DNA from: Ferruginibacter sp.
GTDB lineage: Bacteria; Bacteroidota; Bacteroidia; Chitinophagales; Chitinophagaceae
Assembly (NCBI GenBank): GCA_028288705.1
Contig: JAQBNH010000003.1
Location: forward strand, 302,655-366,654
DNA: 64,000 nucleotides
Direction: 5' to 3'
The notes beneath the pieces are model-generated. The model did no database searches, had not been told where the DNA came from, and saw only the letters and a program-made list of their open reading frames with translations. Below, in pieces: positions 1-8,830 of the stretch (position 1 is its first letter; each line of letters starts with the position of its first letter). The translations under genes and the position numbers were made by a program.

Positions 1-801
1 GGATGCCTGCGCCTGCGTAAGTGAATTCACTTCTTCCCAATTATCCTGGCCAACATCGGCGATCCAGATATTGCCTGTCCCGCGATCAAAACTCCAGCGC
101 CATGGATTGCGTAAACCGGTAGAAAATATTTCATCTGCAATGCCATCGGATGCAGACGCGAAGGGGTTATCGGCAGGTATCGCATAAAAAGGAGCCGAAG
201 TTGCAAAACCATTCACATCCAGCCTTAACATTTTTCCACGCAGCGAAGTTGGATCCTGTGCGTTATTAAAGGGATCTCCCCCGCTGCCGCCATCACCGGT
301 GCCCACGTATAACATACCGTCTGAGCCGAAATTTAATTTGCCGCCGTTATGGTTAGTAAAATACGGGCTACCAGGTTTTGGGATCGTCAGCAACACCTGT
401 GCTGTCGAAGGATTCGCCACATCAGGGTTGGTGGAAGTACGTTGGTAACGGGCAAGTGTAACCGCACCTGTTGTGTTGGTGTACCATACAAAAAAATACC
501 CGTTGGTTAAATATTGCGGATGGAACGCAACGCTCAATAATCCCTGTTCACCCCCGGCCGGACTTGTGAGTACGGACCCAATGTTGATCAACGTAGATAA
601 TGACGTGCCGTCCCAGGCCCGGATGAGTCCGTTTTGCTGCGCTATAAATAAACGGCTGTCGCCTGCGTTCACCACATCAACCGGATTGTCTAAACCAGTT
701 ACCACCGACTGGTACCCAATAGCTGGCTGGGCATGCAGCACTGCAGGTCGACCAATAAAAAAAAGCAACAAGAGCAGCGGGGAAAGGTAAAGTTTTCGCA
801 T
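1..801 (-). CDS. PQQ-dependent sugar dehydrogenase (3' end cut by window)
   Basis: N-terminal 267 codons of a secreted soluble aldose sugar dehydrogenase (GSDH/sorbosone dehydrogenase beta-propeller), which oxidises sugars in the periplasm using PQQ. Starting at the ATG at 801 there is a signal peptide (MRKLYLSPLLLLLFF followed by an AQPA cleavage region). Family hallmarks follow: EQGLLSVAFHP, a TNHNGGKLNFGSDGMLY stretch with the catalytic His region, GTGDGG with Ca-binding context, and GLRNPWRWSFD followed by IADVGQDNWEEVN. The reading frame is open to base 1, so the remaining part lies outside the window. The gene is divergent from the EamA gene across 136 bp. Family assignment is firm; the substrate is not known. 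Confidence 0.9.
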   Translation of the reverse strand, partial: MRKLYLSPLLLLLFFIGRPAVLHAQPAIGYQSVVTGLDNPVDVVNAGDSRLFIAQQNGLIRAWDGTSLSTLINIGSVLTSPAGGEQGLLSVAFHPQYLTNGYFFVWYTNTTGAVTLARYQRTSTNPDVANPSTAQVLLTIPKPGSPYFTNHNGGKLNFGSDGMLYVGTGDGGSGGDPFNNAQDPTSLRGKMLRLDVNGFATSAPFYAIPADNPFASASDGIADEIFSTGLRNPWRWSFDRGTGNIWIADVGQDNWEEVNSLTQAQAS

Positions 802-937
802 AGTATTTTATTTATATGCGTACAAAATCAGTGCCCGACTGAAACAAACCACCGTTAGAAATAGTTTTTTTCCATCTCTCCCATAGCCGTAGCTTTAAAG
901 CAGAAACAAGTCTTCATCAGTTAAAACGCCTTCAATT

Positions 938-1351
938 ATGTGGTGGATCTACGCATTACTTTCCGCATTATTCGCCTCACTCACCGCCATTTTTGCTAAA
1001 GTCGGTATCACGAATGTGAACTCAAACCTGGCAACAGCGATACGCACCGTAATTATCCTGATCGTTGCCTGGGGAATCGTATTAGCGCGTGGCGACGCAA
1101 AGGGCATTGCGGCTTTATCAAAACATAACCTGATCTTCCTTGTGATATCCGGTGTGGCAACCGGGTTGTCGTGGATTTTTTATTTTAAAGCATTACAGGT
1201 GGGAAAAGTATCGCAGGTAGCGCCAGTGGATAAACTAAGTGTTGCCCTTACCGTTCTGCTGGCGATGATATTTTTGGGAGAAGCGTTAACGATTAAAACG
1301 GCTATTGGCGCCGCTTTGATCATTGCAGGCACGTTAGTGATGATTTTCTGA
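938..1351 (+). CDS. EamA/DMT-type transporter, single-domain
   Basis: A 137-residue, almost wholly hydrophobic inner-membrane protein with about five transmembrane segments. It matches one EamA half (drug/metabolite transporter superfamily): N-terminal WWIYALLSALFASLTAIFAK and C-terminal LSVALTVLLAMIFLGEAL. Full-length DMT exporters carry two such halves; the single-domain forms are thought to work as dimers. The substrate cannot be told from sequence. Its TGA stop lies in a TGATCA palindrome that also gives the stop codon of the convergent gene, so the two reading frames end back to back with no spacer and no hairpin terminator. Confidence 0.85.
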   Translation: MWWIYALLSALFASLTAIFAKVGITNVNSNLATAIRTVIILIVAWGIVLARGDAKGIAALSKHNLIFLVISGVATGLSWIFYFKALQVGKVSQVAPVDKLSVALTVLLAMIFLGEALTIKTAIGAALIIAGTLVMIF

Positions 1352-3946
1352 TCAGCGGATCAGGATCACAGATCCTTTTTGAATATAGGGTTTACCGAGG
1401 TAATCTATGGCTTTCACCATCCAGACAAATGTGCCTGCATCCTGTGGCTGGCCCCCATATTTTCCATTCCAGCCTTTTCCAAATTCTGTGGTGTTGAACA
1501 TCAGCTGACCATTGCGATTGTACACGCTAAAATAATTTAATTGCTTCATGCCGACCGCGATCGGGCGGAGGACATCATTTAATCCATCCGTGTTTGGCGT
1601 AAAGCCTGATGGAACAAAGATGGTTGGTCCGGTAGAAAATATCTTCACCTTAAAAAACGCTGAATCAACACAACCTGCTTCATTATATACTTTCACCATG
1701 TAGCGGATCATATCCGTGCTCTCATAAAATGTAATTGTGGGATTGGCAATTTCAGGATCAGATAATCCACCAGCAGGCGACCATTCGTATCTTATTCCGC
1801 CCGTGGCATTCAGTTGCAATGGCTGGCCCACGACAACAGCCGTATCATTTCCGGCGTACGGAATAATTTTCGGAAGAACGGCTACCAGCACCGTATCGAG
1901 CCCGGGTTTCGGGCAACCCTTGTTGTCAAAACTGAACAAGACATAGTTACTTGTGAACGGCGGTTTCGCAACAGGGTTTAATATATTCGGATTACTAAGG
2001 AATCCTGCAGGGCGCCACTGGTAACGATTGCCATCACCTGAACCATTTAACTGCGCTGCGCTGTTAAAGCAGATGATGGTATCCTTTCCGGCATTGGCTT
2101 TCGGATAAGGAACAGGATTCACTTTAATCTGCGCATCAGCAAAACATCCGCCGATCACAGCCCGCACTTTGTAGATTGTTGTATCAGTTGCAGTAGCAAT
2201 GGGCGTTTTCGCCGAGGGATCAGACAAGCTTGCAGCAGGCGTCCATTGATAAATAAATCCGTCTGAAACAATACGCAACGTGATGGGATCCGCTTTACAG
2301 ATCGTGGTGTCGGGAATCGCAGATAACGTTACATGATCTACCACGCGCACGCGCACAGAATCCTTATTGATACATCCATCCGTTTCCAGAACGACCTGGT
2401 ATGTTGTTGTCAGCAATGGCCTCACAACCGGGGTTCCTGAATTTGGATTTTGCATATTGATCACGGGTGTCCATGTGAAGTTTCCGGTCCCCGATGCCAG
2501 CAATTGTACCTGGTCATTCACACAGATGAGTGAATCGCGGAAGCCCAGCGTGATCGGGGGCTTCTCAATGATGCCGACGACTTTACTTACCGTGTCTTTA
2601 CACCCAACAGTATTGGTCACCGTCATTACAACAAATTTATCACCCAGCGACGGGTAGGTGTATGTAGGATGACGTACGATGCTGCCGGCAGAAGTATTGA
2701 TCTCTCCAAAACTCCAGGACCAGCTATTGGGTGTTCCGAATACAGATGTTGTTTCATCATGAAAGATTGTTGGCTTCCCAAAGCAAATACCCGTTGATGT
2801 GAAGGCGGGCCGGAAACCAGGGTACACGCGGATCAGCGAGGTAGTGGAATCAAGACAACCTTCACCGGTGCCAATTTTCAATTTAACTGTGTAAGTTCCT
2901 GTGTCAGCAAAATTATAATTGAGCACCTCATTGGCGGAACTAACAATCAGCAGCCCGCTGCTGTTGCGGATTTCCCACTGGTAAAAATTGATTAATGGAT
3001 TCGAAGATAAATTGGAGAGCGAGATAAAATAGGTCTCGCGGCAAAGCTGGTATTCCGGTTGCAAAGTAGCGGCAGCAATATTGCATCCCGTGATGTAGAT
3101 CTGCAGGTCTTTTCGCTGGGTGGCGATCACAATACCGTTTCGAATTTCCTGCACGCAAACGGTGACGACGTAAATACCTTCCGGTGGTGCCACTCCTGTA
3201 ATCAAGCCGGTGTTTGGATCGATATGAACGGGCAGGCCCAGCGGCGATGTTGCAGAAAAACCATTACCGTAAGGTACAGGCGGGTATGGTGGCGACAAAG
3301 GCGCGGCAGCAGTTCCTGAAGACGTGTTGGTGCTCCGGTATGCTTCGCAGAAATAATATTTCAACTGGTCTCCGTCGCGGTCTTCAGCTCCGAAGCTGTA
3401 ACTGAAAAAGTTGTTCGCACATACCGTAACGAGATCACTCCCGATAAAATGTGCACTGTTATTCGCCGGGGCACCCGAAAGTGCTGCTGTACCGGGAACT
3501 TCAGCAGTATAGGTAGCGCCAACCTGTGAAGATCCGTCAGCAAGATTACTGATGCCCGCGATGCGGAAATTAACTTCGCTCGCAACAATATAACCGGATG
3601 CTGTCTGGGGCAAATTGAGCGTGAAAAAATAGTAGCCGATATCATAACAAACAAAGGGCGGATTGCTGATACATTTATCAGGCGTGGTGATGCTGATGCG
3701 CACCGGGTCGGCCAATGGAACATTGATATCGGAAACACGCGCGCCCGTTCCTTTATCGAAAATGGAGATGATCGCGGGGCTGTTGAAACTGCGTCCGCTA
3801 TTGCAACGCATGAATAATTTTAAAGTAAAGGCATACTGATGATTGCCCGAGTAGGTATAATACATTTCTCCCCCGGTGATATGGCTGGCCATCGCGCCGG
3901 TAATGCAACAAGAAAGAAAACCGCAAAGGATCAGCAACTTCTTCAT
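1352..3946 (-). CDS. PKD-rich T9SS type B cargo protein (gliding motility-associated C-terminal domain)
   Basis: An 864-residue exported protein. Residues 1-20 are a signal peptide; the mature N-terminus begins SHITGGEMYYTYSG, an opening seen in large Bacteroidota surface proteins. The middle holds Ig/PKD-like beta-sandwich units (WSWSFGEINTS..., YQWTPAASLSDP..., YEWSPAGGLSDP...), the repeated W(R/T/S)PA.x-L(S)(N/D)P module occurring at least four times. The last ~90 residues (IFVPSGFTPNTDGLNDVLRP ... VYNRNGQLMF ... GTFVWMVKAID) are the type B CTD used by the type IX secretion system. It is therefore expected at the cell surface or released, probably as an adhesin or scaffold. No enzymatic domain is visible. 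Confidence 0.88.
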   Translation of the reverse strand: MKKLLILCGFLSCCITGAMASHITGGEMYYTYSGNHQYAFTLKLFMRCNSGRSFNSPAIISIFDKGTGARVSDINVPLADPVRISITTPDKCISNPPFVCYDIGYYFFTLNLPQTASGYIVASEVNFRIAGISNLADGSSQVGATYTAEVPGTAALSGAPANNSAHFIGSDLVTVCANNFFSYSFGAEDRDGDQLKYYFCEAYRSTNTSSGTAAAPLSPPYPPVPYGNGFSATSPLGLPVHIDPNTGLITGVAPPEGIYVVTVCVQEIRNGIVIATQRKDLQIYITGCNIAAATLQPEYQLCRETYFISLSNLSSNPLINFYQWEIRNSSGLLIVSSANEVLNYNFADTGTYTVKLKIGTGEGCLDSTTSLIRVYPGFRPAFTSTGICFGKPTIFHDETTSVFGTPNSWSWSFGEINTSAGSIVRHPTYTYPSLGDKFVVMTVTNTVGCKDTVSKVVGIIEKPPITLGFRDSLICVNDQVQLLASGTGNFTWTPVINMQNPNSGTPVVRPLLTTTYQVVLETDGCINKDSVRVRVVDHVTLSAIPDTTICKADPITLRIVSDGFIYQWTPAASLSDPSAKTPIATATDTTIYKVRAVIGGCFADAQIKVNPVPYPKANAGKDTIICFNSAAQLNGSGDGNRYQWRPAGFLSNPNILNPVAKPPFTSNYVLFSFDNKGCPKPGLDTVLVAVLPKIIPYAGNDTAVVVGQPLQLNATGGIRYEWSPAGGLSDPEIANPTITFYESTDMIRYMVKVYNEAGCVDSAFFKVKIFSTGPTIFVPSGFTPNTDGLNDVLRPIAVGMKQLNYFSVYNRNGQLMFNTTEFGKGWNGKYGGQPQDAGTFVWMVKAIDYLGKPYIQKGSVILIR

Positions 3947-4065
3947 GCGGGAAAAGCCCGGTAATTCCGGCAGTATTTGATGTATAAAAAGACCTTGTCT
4001 TAAATATACGTTTTTTTAGCCGGAAAGGTTGCTGCCTCGTTCAGGAACATTTTATTCCATGCCGC

Positions 4066-4578
4066 TTATGCCCTGAGCCCGATCTTGAAGGCCAGGCTAA
4101 AATAGGAATAGGCGTCGCCCTGGTTGCCTGTATTCGTAAACCGCCATTCCTGTCCCTCGTCTAACGGGGGCTGGCGTGAACTTCCGGCTGCTTCACCTAC
4201 GCCAATAAAAGAATCGCTGCTCTGCAAACGGAAACCGTAAGACTGACCTTTAACGAGGTGCAGACCTGGAATATGGAAAGGGATCCATTTGCCTGTATCA
4301 GTTTTCGCGAAAGCAACCTGTGCTGAACCGAGGACTGCACTCCAGGTTTTTGCCCGCGGATCAAAACTGTGGATTGTCATCATCACATTGCCTGGATCAG
4401 AAACGATATTGGAGAAAATCTCGATCGTTTGCAAATCGCCCTCTTCACGGGCGATAAAGGTTTGCCCTTTAATAAATTCTTTTGAATCGCCCGGTACATG
4501 GCCGATCCAGCTTGTGGTGTTGTTGGCAATTTGTTGCGTGGCCGCAGGAAAGACGGTCTTTTGGGGAACTGTGTTCAT
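4066..4578 (-). CDS. Hypothetical protein, beta-rich
   Basis: A 170-residue protein that I do not recognise. It has no signal peptide, no membrane segment and no cysteine cluster. The composition and alternation (FIARE.GDLQTIEIFSNIV, NVMMTIHSFDP, WIPFHIPGLHLVKGQSYGFR, YSYFSLAFKIGLRA) suggest a jelly-roll or carbohydrate-binding-like beta-sandwich: similar patterns occur where a domain accounts for extent-of-change values on a fluid-like surface, but this is only shape-based inference. The gene stands alone between the large T9SS cargo upstream of its stop and the serine hydrolase gene, with 119 and 164 bp spacers. Function unknown. Confidence 0.65.
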   Translation of the reverse strand: MNTVPQKTVFPAATQQIANNTTSWIGHVPGDSKEFIKGQTFIAREEGDLQTIEIFSNIVSDPGNVMMTIHSFDPRAKTWSAVLGSAQVAFAKTDTGKWIPFHIPGLHLVKGQSYGFRLQSSDSFIGVGEAAGSSRQPPLDEGQEWRFTNTGNQGDAYSYFSLAFKIGLRA

Positions 4579-4742
4579 AGCTCAATTTTTTAGACATGAT
4601 TGATAGAACAGCTGTTTTGGAAATCGTTACTAAATTTACTTTGTTTCACAGGCAATACCCATCGGCTAAAAAGTTTTCACTTTCTTTTACCATTCGCTGT
4701 TGAAGCCTGATCTTTAAGTAAACGCAGGATTTCCTCCCCCGG

Positions 4743-6296
4743 TTATTTTTTCTTTGTAAAATTTAAGTCATGAAAGTCGTAGCTGAAATCCGTAAGCGGA
4801 GAGATCGCTTTCATTTTAAGCCCTGAAGCATTTCCATCGGCATCCAGTTCGAACATCGCAAACGCATCTGCATCCATGCTGCGGTCGTTCCATTTAACCA
4901 CGAATGTATTGCCTTTGTAAGGCAGCATTTCACCGGTGAGGCGCGGACTTCTTTTCGAATCAAACCATGGCTTGCCATTCTTTACCGATATGGTAATATC
5001 GCCAAGCCAGTTATCGTGATAGGTTCCCAGGAAGGGCTTCATATCAGCAGTACCCGCGATCTTCTGGCGATCGGCAATTTCTTTGGCAATGGCATCTGTA
5101 ATTTTTTTGGCTGCTGCTTCATTCGCAACAACACGATCGTGGTATTGCTTCACCCGGTTGCTTTGCGGAATGCCGAGGTAACCGTCCTTGATACTGTTGG
5201 TAATCGCCGTAAAAGCAGCGCCCGATTGCTGATTGGTGAACACCACGATGCCCAGCTTTAATTCAGGGAAAAGCGTCACTTGTGTAACGATGCCTGCAAG
5301 CCCGCCCGTATGCGAGGCCTGTTTATATCCTTTTACATCACTCAGAAACCAGCCCAGGCCATAACTCGCGAAGTGCGTATTGTACACCGATGTTCCACGC
5401 ACGTCAATGATGGTTTGTGGTGACCACATTTCTTCAGACGCATCCATACTGAATAGTCGTTTGGATAATGCAGGGCCATATCTCCCATGCTCCATTTGCA
5501 TCGTTAACCATTTGGCCATGTCTGTGAGATTGCTGTAGATACCACCGGCAGCATTTGCTACATTGCTCCATTCCCTGGCGATCGGCTGCACAACGCCATT
5601 CACCGGCGCATGCGCATCGATCACATTTGAACTGTCTTTCAACAAAGAAAAACCTGGTGCCGTTTCATTCATGTCAAGCGGGGTCAATATCCGTTTCTGT
5701 ATAAACTCTTCCCAGCTCATACCTGAAACCCGCCTGATAATTTCTCCGGCAACGATGTACAAATTATTATCATAATCATATTTTGTGCGGAACTCCGAGA
5801 CCTGTTTCAGGTACCGCAGGTTAAATAAAATATCCTTCATCGTAAAGTCACTCCCATCCGGGAAAAACATCAGGTCTCCGGCGCCCAGCCCCAGCCCGCT
5901 GCGATGTGTCAGCAAATCTTTGATGGTAAAGGCGTTGGTGACATAAGGATCGTACATCCTGAACTCGGGGATGTAGTCGATGACTTTATCATTCCAGGTG
6001 ATTTTCTTTTCGTCTACGAGCATGGCGAGCGCAGCACTTGTGAACGCCTTGCTGTTACTGGCGATACCGAACAAAGTATGTTCCGTCACTTTTTCTTTCC
6101 TGCGCAATGACCTTACCCCATACCCTTTCGCATGAATGAGTTTGCCATCTTTAATCACTGCTACTGCGATCCCCGGCACATCAAACGTTTTTAATGTCAG
6201 TTCCGTGAGCGAATCGATTTGCGCTGACGACAACACCTGCGCTGAACCTTGCAGGTAACAAATGAAGATTAGAAAAAACGGAAAGATCTTTTTCAT
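4743..6296 (-). CDS. Serine hydrolase, class C beta-lactamase fold with C-terminal DUF3471-like domain
   Basis: A 517-residue exported enzyme. Signal peptide at 1-19 (FFLIFICYLQGSAQ). The class C/DD-peptidase-like catalytic domain has the SxxK motif S80-N-S-K83, the YxN motif Y175-D-N177 and an HTGG (SHTGGLAG, about residue 336) in place of KTG. The last ~100 residues (FLGTYHDNWLGDITISV onward) are the DUF3471-type domain often attached to such esterases/peptidases. Family members hydrolyse peptides, D-amino acid esters or small esters in the periplasm; genuine beta-lactamase activity is uncommon and cannot be claimed. It stands alone, 27 bp downstream of the next minus-strand gene's end. Confidence 0.87.
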   Translation of the reverse strand: MKKIFPFFLIFICYLQGSAQVLSSAQIDSLTELTLKTFDVPGIAVAVIKDGKLIHAKGYGVRSLRRKEKVTEHTLFGIASNSKAFTSAALAMLVDEKKITWNDKVIDYIPEFRMYDPYVTNAFTIKDLLTHRSGLGLGAGDLMFFPDGSDFTMKDILFNLRYLKQVSEFRTKYDYDNNLYIVAGEIIRRVSGMSWEEFIQKRILTPLDMNETAPGFSLLKDSSNVIDAHAPVNGVVQPIAREWSNVANAAGGIYSNLTDMAKWLTMQMEHGRYGPALSKRLFSMDASEEMWSPQTIIDVRGTSVYNTHFASYGLGWFLSDVKGYKQASHTGGLAGIVTQVTLFPELKLGIVVFTNQQSGAAFTAITNSIKDGYLGIPQSNRVKQYHDRVVANEAAAKKITDAIAKEIADRQKIAGTADMKPFLGTYHDNWLGDITISVKNGKPWFDSKRSPRLTGEMLPYKGNTFVVKWNDRSMDADAFAMFELDADGNASGLKMKAISPLTDFSYDFHDLNFTKKK

Positions 6297-6323
6297 GCTT
6301 ATGATAAATTAAGGAGGAAAAAA

Positions 6324-7235
6324 TTAAGATAATAGTTTGGAGACTTTGCCGATGAGTACGCCCTGGTGATAGACCTGCATCGTATAGTTTCCTTTCTGAA
6401 ATTTCTCTGCAGGAAGGGAGAACAATAAGCGTCGGGCTTCACCGCCGTTATATTCCTGCCTTAGTTTGCAGGAGTAGATCTTGTTGCCCGAGGCTGTGGC
6501 AAAACTACCGGACTCCCAGGGTGATTTTTGTAAAACTTTCCCGTCAGGCTGCAGCAGGACGACGATCATATCGGAAGCGAATGTTTGGTTGCTGTTATTC
6601 TTCACTAAAAATGAGCCCACAAAATTCGCTGCTGATTGTGCCTCACCTGTTTCGTGGGTATTATCGTTCGTCATGGCAAGTAATTTAAAGTCAGAAGCGA
6701 CGAATACAGGCGAATTGACGGGCAGTGTTGCCCGGGGCGGATTGGTTGATGCCGAAGGATTGGGCGCGTTGCTGTTCAGTTGTTTTAATAAAGCTTTTAA
6801 CCTTGTATTTTCGGCTTGTACATCGGCGTTGTTGCCGCGCAACTGATCGAGTTTTGTGAGTAGCGTTTGCATTTGAAGTGTAGCTCTGGCCGCGTCTGCA
6901 GATGGAAGCCCATCTTTAAAAAAAAGCCCCAGTTCTTTTCTCAAACGATAGAATTCTGCAAGTCGTTCATCCAGGCCGAGCGCCAGGGTATCCTTGCCCC
7001 GGGTGATAGAATCAATACCGGCATCCAGTTTCCTAAGATCTTTTGATAAGGCCAGGTTAAGGGAATCGGAGCTTGCAGTGCGCGCTGTTGCAGCATTGCC
7101 CGTAGCTGCACGGGAAGGCGTAGCCGCATTTTTATCAAGGCGAAACTGGTAACCCCAGCTATATAACAGTGCGAGCGATGTAAACAATAATAGAATGGAT
7201 ACTACTAGTAGCAGGATTGTTTTGCTGTCTTTCAT
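6324..7235 (-). CDS. Membrane-anchored coiled-coil protein, partner of the exported PPX/GppA-like protein
   Basis: A 303-residue protein of unknown function. Residues 7-29 form one transmembrane helix (ILLLVVSILLLFTSLALLY) with a short cytoplasmic N-terminus, so most of it should be periplasmic. A low-complexity Ala/Thr/Ser linker (about 38-56) is followed by a heptad-like helical region (about 56-155, ending DVQAENTRLKALLKQLNS), a Pro/Asn/Ser-rich linker, and a C-terminal beta domain of about 125 residues (FKLLAMTNDNT ... FVGSFLVKNNSN ... YTMQVYHQGVLIGKV). Its start is 2 nt after the stop of the upstream exported PPX/GppA-like gene, so the two are almost certainly co-transcribed and probably act together. 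Confidence 0.75.
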   Translation of the reverse strand: MKDSKTILLLVVSILLLFTSLALLYSWGYQFRLDKNAATPSRAATGNAATARTASSDSLNLALSKDLRKLDAGIDSITRGKDTLALGLDERLAEFYRLRKELGLFFKDGLPSADAARATLQMQTLLTKLDQLRGNNADVQAENTRLKALLKQLNSNAPNPSASTNPPRATLPVNSPVFVASDFKLLAMTNDNTHETGEAQSAANFVGSFLVKNNSNQTFASDMIVVLLQPDGKVLQKSPWESGSFATASGNKIYSCKLRQEYNGGEARRLLFSLPAEKFQKGNYTMQVYHQGVLIGKVSKLLS

Positions 7236-7237
7236 AC

Positions 7238-8386
7238 CTATTGCGACAGGCTTTGATTTACGTATGCAGATATCCAGCCAACCTGCCCGTTTTTCACCAG
7301 GTAAAATTGCTTCTTTTCATAGACTCCTTCAAACTGGCGCATGATGCTGAGCAAAAGGCCGGTGCCGGCCAACAAGGCTTTCTGATCAAATACCTGGTTT
7401 ACGCGTTTGGTTTCGTTTCCGATCAACAGTTTGTCTGCCGTTGGATCTGTAATTTTCGACAGGATCGCTTTGTCAGAAAGCGATGCATAGTCTTTAAGCA
7501 GGCGCTCATTAAATTTCAGCATGTCATCGTAAGTCACGGGAACGACCGGATTCTCGATCAGCTCCGGGAAGATCAAGGTTGCTGTTGCCCAGCCAATACC
7601 ACCGCTGAATGCTACGTAATCACTCATGTTATAGGCGTTGCTTACATTCACGGCGTAAATGATTTCGTTGGCGGCGTCACCAGCCAACACGCGGCTGAGA
7701 TTTTTATAATAGTTTGGAATCGATTTATCTTCATCCAGCCTTTTCTCGGTCGCATTGGCAGTACTTTTTGTTCCCCAGCTTAGTTGAAAAAGTTTAAGGT
7801 CTTTCGTGTTGCCATTCGGGAAAAATCCGCCCTTGGTATTGCCACTCCCGATGTCGATAAGAAAAGTGCTGTAACGGCGTTGTGCCGGCACGATTCCAAG
7901 GTGTGATAGCCTTGCTTCCTGCATTACATCAACAATTTCTACTTCACGGTTGGCGTCGTTGATGAGCACACGAAAAGAATCCTTGAGGTTGCTGAGCCAG
8001 GCAGTTTTATTTTCTTTTTCGGCCTGCACTTTTACACCGGAGCTGATCACGGTATAGATCCGTGAAGCTGGCAACTGGTAGTCGTTGAGGGCAGCTTGAT
8101 AGAGGGAGTTGAGTCCTTTTAAAGTTGCACTAAAACTTGCCGGGGTAAAAGAAATAAAATCGCTGTTTACAGACGTGTCTTTAAGAATATTAAAACTATT
8201 CTCTTTCTGCAGCGAGCGGTCCACTTCCAGGAGACTCATTTTTACACCTTTGGAGCCGACTTCGATACCGGCATACACCTGAGAATTTTTATACTTTAAA
8301 TTGAATTTTGGTTGTGCTTCAGCCAGGAGAAAAGTTGCTGACACCAGTAAAGAAAACAGCAGGCGTTTGAAAACAGTAAGATGCAT
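7238..8386 (-). CDS. Exported PPX/GppA-like (ASKHA-fold) protein
   Basis: A 382-residue protein. It has a signal peptide (FKRLLFSLLVSATFLLAEAQ, residues 6-25) followed by a domain resembling exopolyphosphatase/guanosine pentaphosphatase: phosphate-1-like loop AGIEVGSKGVKMSLLEV (39-55), the family hallmark QEARLSHLGIV (156-166, compare EEARLxxLGV), the phosphate-2 loop DIGSGNTK (178-185), and glycine-rich AFSGGIGW and LLAGTGLLLSIM further on. Cytoplasmic relatives hydrolyse polyphosphate or pppGpp; a signal peptide on this fold is odd because nucleotides are scarce in the periplasm. The first loop has Glu where PPX usually has Asp. Whether it is an active periplasmic polyphosphatase or a degenerate binding protein is open. 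Operon with the coiled-coil gene 2 nt downstream. Confidence 0.75.
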   Translation of the reverse strand: MHLTVFKRLLFSLLVSATFLLAEAQPKFNLKYKNSQVYAGIEVGSKGVKMSLLEVDRSLQKENSFNILKDTSVNSDFISFTPASFSATLKGLNSLYQAALNDYQLPASRIYTVISSGVKVQAEKENKTAWLSNLKDSFRVLINDANREVEIVDVMQEARLSHLGIVPAQRRYSTFLIDIGSGNTKGGFFPNGNTKDLKLFQLSWGTKSTANATEKRLDEDKSIPNYYKNLSRVLAGDAANEIIYAVNVSNAYNMSDYVAFSGGIGWATATLIFPELIENPVVPVTYDDMLKFNERLLKDYASLSDKAILSKITDPTADKLLIGNETKRVNQVFDQKALLAGTGLLLSIMRQFEGVYEKKQFYLVKNGQVGWISAYVNQSLSQ

Positions 8387-8509
8387 ATAGTTAGGGTTGT
8401 TTGGTAACTCAAAGTAAGCAATTAAAACGCGCTGATGCAGCTACCACAAGGGTTGTGAAAAAAATGTGCTTAACAATAATCTAATTTAAATCCGTGCCCC
8501 GGGTAATTA

Positions 8510-8542
8510 TTTCAGCGGTGTAAAACGAAACTTCTATATTTG
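8510..8542 (+). promoter_or_regulatory. Putative sigma-A promoter of the B12 uptake operon
   Basis: Exact Bacteroidota -7 element TATATTTG at 8535-8542, with TTTC (one base off the -33 consensus TTTG) at 8510-8513, spacing 21 bp. A transcript starting about 7 nt downstream would begin just before the riboswitch aptamer, which is the expected arrangement. Confidence 0.5.
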
Positions 8543-8550
8543 CTGCGAAT

Positions 8551-8726
8551 TTGGTTCTTAAAGCCGCGATGCGGTGGAAAGATTAAAAGGGAATCCCGTT
8601 TAAATCGGGAGCTATCCCCGTAGCTGTAAGGTTTACGATCCAGCGATCAACTTTTGAATGGCATACCACTATCGGTGTTACTGATGGGAAGGTGTTCAGA
8701 AGAAACCAAGCCAGAAGACCTGCCAT
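8551..8726 (+). promoter_or_regulatory. Cobalamin (AdoCbl) riboswitch aptamer
   Basis: Conserved cobalamin-riboswitch sequence blocks are present in order: AAAAGGGAATCCCG (8585-8598), then a short stem and GGGAGCTATCCCCGTAGCTG with GTAAGG (8607-8632), ACCACTATCGGTG (8665-8677), GATGGGAAGGTG (8683-8694), and the B12 box GCCAGAAGACCTGCC (8710-8724). It lies directly upstream of a TonB-dependent receptor gene, the classical position for btuB control. Binding of adenosylcobalamin is expected to lower receptor expression. Edges are approximate. Confidence 0.93.
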
Positions 8727-8769
8727 ATCTCATCATCATTATCTGGGCTTTCGGGTGAAAAGCTAAAGA

Positions 8770-8795
8770 GGTCAACTCCTGGTTGAATCCTTTTT
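8770..8795 (+). terminator. Putative riboswitch expression platform (attenuator hairpin)
   Basis: Downstream of the aptamer, GGTCAAC at 8770-8776 pairs with GTTGA..CC at 8782-8790 (two-base bulge AT) around the loop TCCTG, followed by five T at 8791-8795. AGGTC at 8769-8773 could instead pair with GACCT (8717-8721) of the B12 box, giving a possible antiterminator. The stem is modest, so transcriptional attenuation is a hypothesis; a translational mechanism is also possible. Confidence 0.4.
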
Positions 8796-8830
8796 CGCGC
8801 ACCCTTTTCTGGAGAACAAATAACGGCGCA

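Noticed and set aside
3361..3738. Open frame overlapping the PKD protein in another frame
   Set aside because: Falls inside the large T9SS cargo gene, which has clear domains along its length.
8783..8830. TTG 8783 as the BtuB-like start
   Set aside because: It falls within the attenuator hairpin and precedes a 16-residue leader; TTG 8831 opens a standard signal peptide.
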